Assembly: GCF_003385115.1 (NCBI RefSeq)
Contig: NZ_QUNI01000013.1
Location: 62,001-126,000, forward strand
Length of the DNA stretch: 64,000 nt
Source of the DNA: Flavobacterium aquicola
GTDB lineage: Bacteria > Bacteroidota > Bacteroidia > Flavobacteriales > Flavobacteriaceae
Reading direction: 5' to 3'
Of the stretch, positions 23,988 to 32,902 are shown piece after piece. Under the pieces are notes generated by a model, which was not told the origin of the DNA, searched no databases, and saw nothing but the letters and a program-made list of their open reading frames with translations. Numbering within the stretch: the stretch's first letter is position 1; each line of letters starts with the position of its first letter. The position numbers were made by a program, and so were the translations under genes.

Positions 23988-25358
23988 TTAGTTTAAAAGC
24001 GAACTTTCATCAGTTTCGGCTCTTTTTAATATGCTGTCAGGAAGTGCTTTTTTAGCTTTGGCTCCCATTTTTTTAAGTTTTTCGACACTGGTAATCAAGT
24101 TTCCTTTTCCTTCTACAAGTTTATTCATAGCTCCTTGATATTCTACCTTACTTTCTTCAATTTTCTTTCCAATTTTGATTAAATCGGCAACAAAACCTTC
24201 AAATTTATCATATAAAGCGCCCGCTTGGCGCGCTATTTCAAAAGCATTTTCCTGCTGTTTTTGGTTTGCCCACATACTGTCTATGGTACGTAAAGTGGCC
24301 AATAGGGTAGAAGGAGTGACGATGACGATGTTTTTTTCAAAAGCTTTATTATACAGAGCAGTATCTTCGTTAAGCGCCAATGCAAAAGCAGGTTCCATCG
24401 GAATGAAAAGCAATACGAAATCGGGACTTTCTATCTGGTATAAATCGTGATAGTTTTTGGATCCCAATTGGTCCACGTGGCTTTTAATCGAATTGACATG
24501 TTCTCTTAGATAGGTTTTCTTTAAAATTTCATCTTCTTCGTTGATAAATTTTTCATAAGCAGTTAAGGAAACTTTAGAATCGACGATCATTTTTTTACCA
24601 TCAGGAAGATTGATGACAACGTCCGGGAAAACTCGCTGGCCTTCTTCATTAACGTGTGATTGCTGTACATGATATTCCCTGTCTTTTTCCAGTCCTGATT
24701 TTTCCAGAACCCGCTCCAGTACCAGTTCGCCCCAGTTTCCCTGCATTTTACTGTCGCCTTTTAGGGCTTTAGTCAAATTCAGGGTTTCTTTGCTCATCTG
24801 TGCATTCATTTCGCTTAGGCCTAATATCTGCTGGCGTAAAGCGGCATGGTAATCAATACTTTCTTTATGAGTATCTTCTACTTTCTTTTCAAATAAATGA
24901 ATTTTATCCTGTAGCGGCGTCAGGATGTTTTTCATGTTTTCTTTGTTTTGCTCAGTAAACTTATTCGATTTTTCTTCTAATATTTTATTGGCAAGATTTT
25001 CAAATTCTTTGGTGAATTTCTCCTGTAGTTTTTCAACTTCGTCTTTTTGCTCTTTATTGCGTTCCCATAGATTTTCAAAATCAACTTCTTTTTTAGAAAG
25101 CTGAATGGCTAAACTGTCTTTCTCATTTCGGATATTTTCTTTTTCAGCATTGGATGCTTCCAATTGTTTTTCGAAAGCATTTTTATCCAATAAAAATTGT
25201 TCTTTCTGCTGGATTAATTGTGAATTTACAGCAATTAGTTTCTCTTCCAGACTTACTCTTTCTGACTGAAATCTAGCAGAAAAGATTAGTTTGCCAATGA
25301 AAATACCTATTGCAAGCGCAATAATAAAAACCAATAATGACGGAAGGATTGTTAACAT
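23988..25358 (-). CDS. rmuC: DNA recombination protein RmuC
   Basis: A 456-residue protein with an N-terminal membrane helix (residues 3-25), a long coiled coil (about 30-180) and the RmuC nuclease-like domain (about 200-420), including KMQGNWGELVLERVLEKSGL and the PDVVINLPDGKKMIVDSKVS block that resembles a PD-(D/E)xK active site. RmuC limits inversions at short inverted repeats in E. coli, which is worth noting because this window has many inverted repeats. It is monocistronic. Confidence 0.92.
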   Translation of the reverse strand: MLTILPSLLVFIIALAIGIFIGKLIFSARFQSERVSLEEKLIAVNSQLIQQKEQFLLDKNAFEKQLEASNAEKENIRNEKDSLAIQLSKKEVDFENLWERNKEQKDEVEKLQEKFTKEFENLANKILEEKSNKFTEQNKENMKNILTPLQDKIHLFEKKVEDTHKESIDYHAALRQQILGLSEMNAQMSKETLNLTKALKGDSKMQGNWGELVLERVLEKSGLEKDREYHVQQSHVNEEGQRVFPDVVINLPDGKKMIVDSKVSLTAYEKFINEEDEILKKTYLREHVNSIKSHVDQLGSKNYHDLYQIESPDFVLLFIPMEPAFALALNEDTALYNKAFEKNIVIVTPSTLLATLRTIDSMWANQKQQENAFEIARQAGALYDKFEGFVADLIKIGKKIEESKVEYQGAMNKLVEGKGNLITSVEKLKKMGAKAKKALPDSILKRAETDESSLLN

Positions 25359-25540
25359 AAATGTCTTTTTTTTAAAAAGACAAAAGTACGCATTAATACG
25401 TAGTGCTTAATTTTAAAAAATGAAATTTCACGAATTATTAAAAATCTGATGCTAAATCAACATTTTTATTTTTCATCACGCAACCTTTTTAAACTAGTGT
25501 CATCTTACTAGTATAATAAATTATTAAAAAAAGAAAAAAT

Positions 25541-26401
25541 ATGAAAAAGTTGATTTCAATCATGTTAGTGGCTCTAAGTCTTTATTCCTGCTCAGATCCT
25601 ATAGAAAGCGGGGAACCACAAAATTGTGGTAGTGTTAGAAATGTTGCCTTTGAAAGTTTTAATTACTGCGGGCAGTTAAAAGAAAATCCTACGAAGGCTA
25701 TTTATATAACTATAAATTCAACGGAAGAAATGCAGCAGAAATTTGCCGCTTGTGCAGCTGTTCCATTACCGGATTTTACACAAAAAAGAATATTGGGACT
25801 TTTGGCCGGACCAAAACCTACAACTGGTTATGATATAAAGATAGTATCTGTAATTGAGGATGACTGCCAGATTTTGATTCAATATTCTGAAAAAACATCT
25901 GGTGCAGTTGGAGAAACTCCAACTACTACATACCCTGCAGATTATGTAATTCTTCCAAAATCTACCAAGCCTCTTTTGTTTTCAAAAGTAAATAAGGTTG
26001 TTGATTATGCAATTGTTGGTACTTATTTTAAAGAATGTACAGGGGCATCATGTTATCAGTTTTATAAAATTGAAAACTACAAAGTACTTCAATACCCGAA
26101 AGTAAGTAATTTTCCTGTTCAGTTCAATCAGACAGATTATAAAGCACTAATTTTTAAAGATGATTATGCAGGTTTTCTTGCGAAAGTTCCAACTGAAATA
26201 AAAAACCTAAAAGGTACTTCCAAAACTTATGGATTGCCGGATGATCATGATCAAGGCGGTGTTTATTTTGAATGGAGCCTAGGAGGTGTCGTTACAAAAG
26301 TATATTTGGATAATGATAATACCGCAGATCAAACCGCAGAAATTATTGCATTTAAAAACGTGATTAAAAATAAAATCACTGAATTAAAAACTAAATCTTA
26401 A
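25541..26401 (+). CDS. PrcB-like lipoprotein
   Basis: A 286-residue lipoprotein: the signal peptide ends in the lipobox SLYSC (Cys17). Residues 60-150 match the PrcB_C domain (LLAGPKPTTGYDIKIVSV), named for a partner of the Treponema protease PrtP. The C-terminal 130 residues have no assignment I recognise. It is likely anchored in the envelope. A perfect 15-bp terminator hairpin follows. Its function as protease partner or inhibitor is unproven. Confidence 0.75.
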   Translation: MKKLISIMLVALSLYSCSDPIESGEPQNCGSVRNVAFESFNYCGQLKENPTKAIYITINSTEEMQQKFAACAAVPLPDFTQKRILGLLAGPKPTTGYDIKIVSVIEDDCQILIQYSEKTSGAVGETPTTTYPADYVILPKSTKPLLFSKVNKVVDYAIVGTYFKECTGASCYQFYKIENYKVLQYPKVSNFPVQFNQTDYKALIFKDDYAGFLAKVPTEIKNLKGTSKTYGLPDDHDQGGVYFEWSLGGVVTKVYLDNDNTADQTAEIIAFKNVIKNKITELKTKS

Positions 26402-26413
26402 ATAAATTTTACA

Positions 26414-26455
26414 GAATAACTCAGATTCTTACTTGAATCTGAGTTATTCTATTTT
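26414..26455 (+). terminator. Terminator of the PrcB-like gene
   Basis: Perfect 15-bp stem (26414-26428 and 26435-26449) with a 6-nt loop, followed by TATTTTTA. Confidence 0.85.
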
Positions 26456-26591
26456 TATAAAAAGACGTATCTCAAAGAAAAACCAATAGAAGCCAAGGTT
26501 TGGTGAAATTTGATTTTTACTAACAAAGTTTAGTTTTAAATAATTGATTTATAGATAAATAAATTTTTATAATAATATCGAAGAGAAGCTT

Positions 26592-26599
26592 ATTTTTGT
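26592..26599 (+). promoter_or_regulatory. Candidate -7 box upstream of the ECF sigma gene
   Basis: TATTTTTG matches TAnnTTTG and leaves a leader of about 110 nt. Apart from this and the preceding terminator, 26402-26713 shows nothing recognisable. Confidence 0.4.
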
Positions 26600-26713
26600 A
26601 AATGATATTTGGGAAATCATTTGTTCTTGAAAAAATAATAAAGCAGTATTCGAACAAGAAGCGGCTAATTCCAAATAGCCAGCATAGAAATAATAAACCA
26701 ACGCCAAAAATTC

Positions 26714-27259
26714 TTGAAAGAGAACTTAGACCAGTATATTAAAAAATGTGTCGATAATGACCGAGAGGCTCAGCTGAAACTGTATCAGTTGTTTTCTCCA
26801 GTCCTTTATGGCCTTTGCTTAAAATATATGCGGAATGAGGATGATGCCAAAGATGTTTTTCAGGAAGCCTTTGTAATTGCCTTTCAAAAAATAGGTCAAT
26901 ACAAATTTGAAGGAAGTTTTGAAGGCTGGATTAAGCGAATTTTTATCAATAAGTTATTAGAAACATTAAAGAAAAAGAAAAAAGATATACTGTTTTTGGA
27001 TGTTTTTGATACTGATGTCGCTGCCGAAGAGGAATTAGAATTGGTACCCATTGAACAGGAAAAATTATTAGAATATATTCAGGAATTGCCAGATCAATAC
27101 CGAATGGTTTTTAATTTATATGTCTTCGAAAAAATGAAACACAAAGAAATTGCAGTGTTGCTTGAAATAAGTGAAGGCACATCCAAATCAAATTTAAATA
27201 GGGCCAAGAGTATTTTGAAAAAAAAAATTTTGATGGTCGTAAATTCTAAAACAGCATAA
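26714..27259 (+). CDS. ECF-type RNA polymerase sigma factor
   Basis: A 181-residue sigma-70 family protein with region 2 (LYGLCLKYMRNEDDAKDVFQEAF) and region 4 (LPDQYRMVFNLYVFEKMKHKEI then the helix-turn-helix LLEISEGTSKSNLNRAK). The start is TTG at 26714, because the next in-frame ATG lies inside region 2 and would destroy the protein. It is followed 64 bp later by a membrane protein with an anti-sigma-like N-terminus and a barrel-like C-terminus, probably its partner. Confidence 0.9.
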   Translation: MKENLDQYIKKCVDNDREAQLKLYQLFSPVLYGLCLKYMRNEDDAKDVFQEAFVIAFQKIGQYKFEGSFEGWIKRIFINKLLETLKKKKKDILFLDVFDTDVAAEEELELVPIEQEKLLEYIQELPDQYRMVFNLYVFEKMKHKEIAVLLEISEGTSKSNLNRAKSILKKKILMVVNSKTA

Positions 27260-27323
27260 AAGAAGATTTCTGTTTAGTTGCATTAAAGAAAAACCAGACT
27301 GATTTCAAAAAAAATAATTACGC

Positions 27324-28889
27324 ATGAAAAATAAAGAAGCAAAATCTATTTTTTCTTCATTGGAGAACTTTTCCAGTCCTCCGCCACCCGAGTTATGGGC
27401 AAATATTGAAGCCGAATTAGATAAACCGAAAAAGAAAAAACGCCCCGTTATCTGGTGGTGGACTGCGGCTTGTCTAGTGGCGGGATTTTCTCTTTTAACT
27501 ATGAAATACGGGAATAATCATGAATTGATTATAGAAAATAATACTGATAAAGTTGTTCTTCAGAATGACTCAGAACAAAACAAAAAAAATAATACAAATA
27601 AAAATGAAAGCACTATTGGAAAAGCATCTCTTGAAGAAAAAGCCAATAGCGTAAATGAGGCTGAAAATAAAAATTTAAATACTAATAAATCTATTATTTC
27701 TTTGACAAATAATAATTTAGCAGCAACCAAAACTATTTTGCCGAAAACCAATAATTCAAAGGAAATTAATCATTCCAAAGGAGAAAAAAATAACCAATTA
27801 ATTACTGAAGGAAGTGATAAATTACAGTCGGATGTAATAGTTGTAAATAACAGTGTAAATTTTGGTTTTTCTAATGCCGTTTCAGTTGTTGAGGTAAATA
27901 ATTATTCGTCAAAAAGTAATTCAAATGGAAACACCAAAACGATAGCCAGTTCTGAAAATAATGCTATTTCTGAATCGAAGCAAAATAAAGAAATTGAAAA
28001 AAATACAAATTCTAAATCAGTACAGGCAAATCAAAATTTAGAGGTTTCGGGATTCAATCCTAATACAGCAATAGCAGAAAATAATAGTACTAAAGATTCA
28101 CTTTCTATAATAAAAAAAGAAGTTGCCCAGCTGGAGAATGCACTGGCTGATTTGGATAAAGACAAAACTAAGAAATCAAAGCCGGAAGCTGTTATTGATA
28201 AATGGTCGCTTCAAGTATTTGCAGGAGTTATGAGTTCTGATAATTTCAATAATGAAAAAGCTTTAGGAAGTACTGTGGCCTCCAAGCAGTCCAATGGTTA
28301 CGGTATCAAAACAAATTATAAACTTAATAAAAAATGGGCTGTTAGTTCGGGGTTTAAAATTAATGAACTTGGACAAAAAATAGAAGGAGTCGGTTATTAT
28401 GAACGTGGCAGTTTAGTAAGTTTTGCGTCTGGGACATCACCTTTAGTACAGGACAGTCCTTCTAAAAGCAGTAGCGTAGTTTTTGTTTCCGATAATGAAA
28501 ATTATTTATTTTCCTCAAATTCGAAAGCCAGTACAGGTTTTGAAACAGGAAATGTAACTCAAAATTTAAAATATTTTGAAATGCCTTTAGAGGTTTCCTA
28601 TGCTCTTTTAAGTAAAAAGAAAACCAATATAAGCATGAATACCGGAGGCTTTGTAGGTAAATTAATTTCAAATGATGTTTTACTGAATGGTAATTCTATA
28701 GGAGAAAACAATAATGTAAATGAATTTGTTTACGGAACGTCATTGAGCAGTACTCTGCAGTATGAGTTCTATAAAAAGACCAGATTTTTTATAGAGCCGG
28801 GGATGAATTATTACATCAATCCATTGGAGAATCAGTCTTTTAATCAATTCCAGTGGATGTTTAATGTGGGGCTGAATGTTTCGTTTTAA
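27324..28889 (+). CDS. Membrane protein with anti-sigma-like N-terminus, disordered linker and outer-membrane barrel-like domain
   Basis: A 521-residue protein with an unusual layout. Residues 1-40 are cytoplasmic and contain PPPELWANIEAELDK, as in anti-sigma-type proteins. Residues 42-60 form one membrane helix after a WWW run. Residues 65-285 are a low-complexity Asn/Lys/Ser linker. Residues 290-521 look like an outer-membrane beta-barrel ending in a terminal aromatic (NVGLNVSF). It follows the ECF sigma gene. The protein may span periplasm to outer membrane and signal to the sigma factor, but this is inference. Confidence 0.7.
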   Translation: MKNKEAKSIFSSLENFSSPPPPELWANIEAELDKPKKKKRPVIWWWTAACLVAGFSLLTMKYGNNHELIIENNTDKVVLQNDSEQNKKNNTNKNESTIGKASLEEKANSVNEAENKNLNTNKSIISLTNNNLAATKTILPKTNNSKEINHSKGEKNNQLITEGSDKLQSDVIVVNNSVNFGFSNAVSVVEVNNYSSKSNSNGNTKTIASSENNAISESKQNKEIEKNTNSKSVQANQNLEVSGFNPNTAIAENNSTKDSLSIIKKEVAQLENALADLDKDKTKKSKPEAVIDKWSLQVFAGVMSSDNFNNEKALGSTVASKQSNGYGIKTNYKLNKKWAVSSGFKINELGQKIEGVGYYERGSLVSFASGTSPLVQDSPSKSSSVVFVSDNENYLFSSNSKASTGFETGNVTQNLKYFEMPLEVSYALLSKKKTNISMNTGGFVGKLISNDVLLNGNSIGENNNVNEFVYGTSLSSTLQYEFYKKTRFFIEPGMNYYINPLENQSFNQFQWMFNVGLNVSF

Positions 28890-28908
28890 AAACTAATTTA
28901 TAAAAGAA

Positions 28909-28941
28909 AATGCTGGAGATTCCTAAAAAACATCCAGCATT
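28909..28941. terminator. Hairpin between convergent genes
   Basis: Stem AATGCTGGA/TCCAGCATT with a 15-nt loop. The T-tract is poor, so termination is tentative. Confidence 0.45.
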
Positions 28942-28974
28942 CATTAATGTGATTTATATGAAGAATTTAAATTA

Positions 28975-29331
28975 TTATTCATCCAATTTTTGATTTCCTC
29001 TATCTATGTGATTATCTGGATGCGAGTTTGGATAACGATTAGGAGTTATGTCCGAATTTTTATCTCTGTTTTCTAAAGTTTTTTTTAAATCTGCATCACT
29101 AGTAACACCACGATTTGAATTCTCGTCCTCGTCTGTAACATTCTTTAAAGTGTCGCCAGAGTTTCGTGCTCTTTGTACTATTTTTTCATTTCCCTGAGCA
29201 TCTATTTCTATTTCTTCTTGAAGTTTTGGTGAGTCCGAATCAGTATCTCCAAACATATTTTTCCCGCTGAAACCTTCATTAATTTCTTGTTTGTTATTTA
29301 TCTTTTTAGAACCTAAATCTTTATTTTCCAT
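28975..29331 (-). CDS. Small disordered acidic protein
   Basis: A 118-residue, highly charged protein with no hydrophobic core, rich in Asn, Asp, Lys and Glu. It is probably intrinsically disordered and cytoplasmic. I recognise no family, though similar short hydrophilic proteins are common in flavobacteria. It lies between the convergent barrel gene and the divergent pseudouridine synthase gene. It begins ATG at 29331. Function unknown. Confidence 0.6.
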   Translation of the reverse strand: MENKDLGSKKINNKQEINEGFSGKNMFGDTDSDSPKLQEEIEIDAQGNEKIVQRARNSGDTLKNVTDEDENSNRGVTSDADLKKTLENRDKNSDITPNRYPNSHPDNHIDRGNQKLDE

Positions 29332-29502
29332 AACGTTAGTTTTTTAAAACAATTTGTTTCTTATATCAATACTACGATTTTTATGCTTTAAATTCCAATC
29401 ATTTAACATTGCTTTTGGTTTAATTATTTTTGAAATCTGGACAAATTTGGATGAAAATTTTACTAAAACAAATCTATCTTTGCCCAGATAAAATAAGTTA
29501 GT

Positions 29503-30093
29503 ATGTCCCACCGTCATTTCATTCTTCATAAACCTTATGGATATTTAAGCCAATTTATTTACGAATTGAAACGCAAGAAAAAGCTCTTGGGAGAATTACA
29601 TAATTTTCCAGAAGGAACTATGGCAATTGGCCGTCTTGATGAAGATTCGGAAGGTTTACTTTTATTAACCACCGACGGATTAATAAGTGAAATTATTAGA
29701 AGCAAAAAAGTTGATAAAGAGTATTACGTTCAAGTTGATGGAGTCATTACTCAGGAAGCCATTGATATATTGAAAGAAGGTGTGGAGATAGGTTTCGATG
29801 GAGGAAAATATAAGACAAAAAAATGTGAAGCAAGACTCATAGCCGAAATTCCTGATTTTGGACCAAGAGGCAAGAAAATACGTGACGAGCGTCATGGACC
29901 AACTTCGTGGGCGGCTGTCACGGTCAATGAAGGGAAGTTTCGCCAAGTGCGAAAAATGACTGCGGCGGTTGGTTTTCCAACTCTGCGATTAGTGCGTGTC
30001 CGAATTGGGAATGTACATTTAAATGACTTAAAAGCAGGGGAAGTTTTGGAAGTGGAAGATTTCAATATCAATGTCAAAAATCAAACAATCTAA
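29503..30093 (+). CDS. RsuA/RluE-family rRNA pseudouridine synthase
   Basis: Isomerises a uridine in rRNA. The 196 residues start directly with the catalytic fold (ILHKPYGYLSQF). The signature GRLDEDSEGLLLLT carries catalytic Asp46, and FRQVRKMTAAVGFPTLRLVR follows. No N-terminal S4 domain is present, as in RluE-like members. A basic insert (GPRGKKIRDERHGPTSW) may help bind RNA. The target site cannot be told from sequence. trmL follows after 54 bp on the same strand. Confidence 0.92.
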   Translation: MSHRHFILHKPYGYLSQFIYELKRKKKLLGELHNFPEGTMAIGRLDEDSEGLLLLTTDGLISEIIRSKKVDKEYYVQVDGVITQEAIDILKEGVEIGFDGGKYKTKKCEARLIAEIPDFGPRGKKIRDERHGPTSWAAVTVNEGKFRQVRKMTAAVGFPTLRLVRVRIGNVHLNDLKAGEVLEVEDFNINVKNQTI

Positions 30094-30147
30094 ATTATTT
30101 ATGTCTATCTGCAATCAAAAATCGTTAATCAAAAATTTTAAATCACA

Positions 30148-30597
30148 ATGCTAAACATCGTTCTCGTAGAACCCGAAATACCAAATAATACAGGAAATAT
30201 TGGCCGTTTGTGCGTAGGCACCGAAAGCCGTCTGCACTTAATCCATCCGTTTGGATTTGTTATCAATGATAAAAATTTAAAACGCTCCGGACTCGATTAT
30301 TGGGTACACCTCGACGTCACAGAATATCAAAATGTTGAAGAGTGGACGTCACAAATTCCAGACAAATCAAGAGTTTTCCTGATGAGTTCCCATGCCACAA
30401 CATCCATTTATGATGCAGAATTCCAAGATGGTGACTGGCTTGTTTTTGGTAAGGAAAGTGTTGGTTTGAGTTCCGAAGTTATGGTTTTGTTCGAAAATCA
30501 TTTAACAATTCCAATGTCACCGTTAATCAGAAGTTTTAATATCGCTAATTCGGTTGCATTTGTGGTTGGTGAAGCGAAAAGGCAGATTGGATTATAG
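30148..30597 (+). CDS. trmL: tRNA (cytidine/uridine-2'-O-)-methyltransferase TrmL
   Basis: Methylates the wobble ribose of tRNA-Leu species using SAM. The 149-residue size is the minimal SPOUT fold. The family motifs are all present: EIPNNTGNIGRLC at the N-terminus, FGKESVGLSSEV in the middle and IPMSPLIRSFNIANSVAF at the C-terminal knot. It is probably cotranscribed with the pseudouridine synthase gene, making a small RNA-modification pair. Confidence 0.93.
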   Translation: MLNIVLVEPEIPNNTGNIGRLCVGTESRLHLIHPFGFVINDKNLKRSGLDYWVHLDVTEYQNVEEWTSQIPDKSRVFLMSSHATTSIYDAEFQDGDWLVFGKESVGLSSEVMVLFENHLTIPMSPLIRSFNIANSVAFVVGEAKRQIGL

Positions 30598-30700
30598 TTT
30601 ATTAATGATTTTTGTCTAGTGGTTATTGATGGGTTAATGTGTTTTTTTAAATGAAATTGCATATATTTGAGATAAGCATTATATCTTAAAATCTCTTTTT

Positions 30701-32308
30701 ATGATAGACAACGTTTCCTTAAGAAGTACCATTTTCAAACACCTCGATGGCTTAGTTACGGCACCAGTTGCTTATGCTCTTCATAAAAAAGGAGTCTTAG
30801 CTTATATCTTAGAAAGAAAAGAAATATGTCTTTCTGAACTTTCTTCAAAGTTCAAAACCAGTGAAGGTTATTTAAATGTGGCTTTACGTGTTTTGGCTTC
30901 ACAAGGTTTTCTCGATTATTATATCAACACTAAAACTGATCTGATTGCATTTCGCATTAATGAAAAAAGTGAAATTGCTTTTTCATTGTTTCCATTGTAT
31001 AAAGATGTTGTGGAGCTGTTGGAATTTTCAAATGATTTACGCCCAAAATTATTTGAAGGTGAGGTTTTCAACCGAATGAAATTAATATTTGAAAAATACC
31101 AAAATAATTACGGGATTTCGTTTTCCGAAGATGCATTAACAAATGAAATGCAGCATCAGATCCTGATACATATTGAGGGATTTCTAGTGGGACAAATAAC
31201 GGTTCATTTGGGAATGAGCGGAATGTTTCATAAATATTTTATGGAAATATCGTTTAGCCCCGAAGAGTTTCATAAATCACCCGAAAATTTTAAAACTGTT
31301 CTTAATTTTTTGACACATTTGGGATGGTTTTCCAGAAAAAATGGAAATTATCAGTTTACTGAAACTGGATTGTTTTTTGCAAAAAGAGCTTCGGCGTACG
31401 GCGTTACAGTTTCGTATTTACCCACTTTTAGAAAAATGGACGAATTGATTTTTGGAAATCCTTCAGTTTTAAGAATTGTAGGCGAAGGAGAAGATGAAAT
31501 TCATGTTGACCGCGAAATGAATGTGTGGGGAAGCGGTGGTGCGCACGATACGTATTTTAAAGTTGTGGATGAAATTCTCATCAAATTATTCAATTTGCCT
31601 ATTGCTGAACAGCCCAAAGGAATCCTTGATATGGGTTGTGGAAATGGTGCTTTTTTGGAACATGTTTTTGATGTGATTGACCGCCAGACGCTGAGAGGAA
31701 AAATGCTGGACAAATACCCTTTGTTTCTGGTGGGTGCCGATTATAATCAAGCCGCTCTTAAAGTTACCCGTGCCAATTTAATCAAAGCCGATATTTGGGC
31801 CAAAGTAATTTGGGGAGACATTGGACGTCCGGATTTGTTAGCCGATGATTTAAAAGAAAATTATAATATCGATTTAAAAGATTTGCTGAATGTGAGAACT
31901 TTTCTAGATCACAACCGAATTTGGGAAATGCCAAAACAAATTTCAATAGATAGAATTAGCAGTTCGACCGGCGCATTTGCACACAGAGGTGTTCGAATAA
32001 GCAATAATTTAGTGGAAGATAATTTATTGGAACACTTCAAAAAATGGTCGCCCTATGTTCATAAATTCGGCTTGCTGATAATCGAGCTGCATACCGTTGC
32101 GCCTCAAATAACAGCATTAAACCTTGGAAAAACAGCTGTAACGGCTTATGATGCGACCCATGGGTTTTCGGATCAATATATTGTAGAAATTGAAGTACTG
32201 CACAAAATTGCCTTTGAGGCTGGATTATTCCCTGATCCTGACTATTTCAAAAAATTCCCTGATTCTGAAATGGCAACTGTGAGTATTAATTTACTGAAAG
32301 GAGTTTAA
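30701..32308 (+). CDS. Large class I SAM methyltransferase with winged-helix N-terminal half
   Basis: A 535-residue protein. Residues 1-230 contain two winged-helix-like segments (about 40-75 and 185-225), as in O-methyltransferases. Residues 300-480 hold the class I fold with motif I LDMGCGNGAFLEH near 309. The C-terminal part has YDATHGFSDQYIVE, which recalls methyltransferases embedded in polyketide synthases (AprA type), from memory only. It is monocistronic, and no secondary-metabolite genes are nearby. The substrate is unknown. Confidence 0.75.
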   Translation: MIDNVSLRSTIFKHLDGLVTAPVAYALHKKGVLAYILERKEICLSELSSKFKTSEGYLNVALRVLASQGFLDYYINTKTDLIAFRINEKSEIAFSLFPLYKDVVELLEFSNDLRPKLFEGEVFNRMKLIFEKYQNNYGISFSEDALTNEMQHQILIHIEGFLVGQITVHLGMSGMFHKYFMEISFSPEEFHKSPENFKTVLNFLTHLGWFSRKNGNYQFTETGLFFAKRASAYGVTVSYLPTFRKMDELIFGNPSVLRIVGEGEDEIHVDREMNVWGSGGAHDTYFKVVDEILIKLFNLPIAEQPKGILDMGCGNGAFLEHVFDVIDRQTLRGKMLDKYPLFLVGADYNQAALKVTRANLIKADIWAKVIWGDIGRPDLLADDLKENYNIDLKDLLNVRTFLDHNRIWEMPKQISIDRISSSTGAFAHRGVRISNNLVEDNLLEHFKKWSPYVHKFGLLIIELHTVAPQITALNLGKTAVTAYDATHGFSDQYIVEIEVLHKIAFEAGLFPDPDYFKKFPDSEMATVSINLLKGV

Positions 32309-32323
32309 AAAAAGAATTCAGAG

Positions 32324-32863
32324 TTAGTTGTTAGTATCCTGTCCCGTTATGGATAATGGAGCGGACTGTTGGGCTATGTAATTAATATAAGATTTTACAA
32401 TTTTATTTACGGTTCTTTCCAATGAAGGTTTTACATCTTTGAAATCTTCTTTTAGTTTGCCTCCAGGTGTAAAAAAATCTGCCACTGTAGATTTCAAGGG
32501 AACCCTATCGGTATAAATTTCTTCTACAATAAATGTCAGCGTATATTTCTGGTTTTTACCAAATACAATTTTAAGACTATATTTGATATCAAAATTATAT
32601 TTTACACCTATATTCCAATAGGAATAAGCATTTTTACAACGAGCTTCAATTGTTAAGGAATTTTCAGTAACATCAAAAACATCATAACCATCTTGATTGT
32701 AATAAGGTGCCCAATCTTTAGACAGCTCTAATAATTTATTGATCGGTCGGTTGGGTGTTTCTATTTCAAGAGGAGCAAAACCTTTTGGAGTCATTTCTAA
32801 TTTTGGTTGTGCCAAACTTATGGTTATCCAAAAAAACAAAATTATTTTAAATAAGTATTTCAT
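32324..32863 (-). CDS. Exported hypothetical protein (DUF4468-like)
   Basis: A 179-residue protein with a signal peptide (residues 1-18, SLAQ/P). The remainder alternates beta strands and helices and contains a Trp-Ala-Pro-Tyr segment and a C-terminal amphipathic helix, reminiscent of the TBP-like DUF4468 family of Bacteroidota. That assignment is weak. It is convergent with the methyltransferase gene (15-bp gap) and lies before the B12 importer operon. Function unknown. Confidence 0.6.
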   Translation of the reverse strand: MKYLFKIILFFWITISLAQPKLEMTPKGFAPLEIETPNRPINKLLELSKDWAPYYNQDGYDVFDVTENSLTIEARCKNAYSYWNIGVKYNFDIKYSLKIVFGKNQKYTLTFIVEEIYTDRVPLKSTVADFFTPGGKLKEDFKDVKPSLERTVNKIVKSYINYIAQQSAPLSITGQDTNN

Positions 32864-32902
32864 CTTTAATAGTTTACGACTCTTACAAAGATAGAGAACT
32901 TA

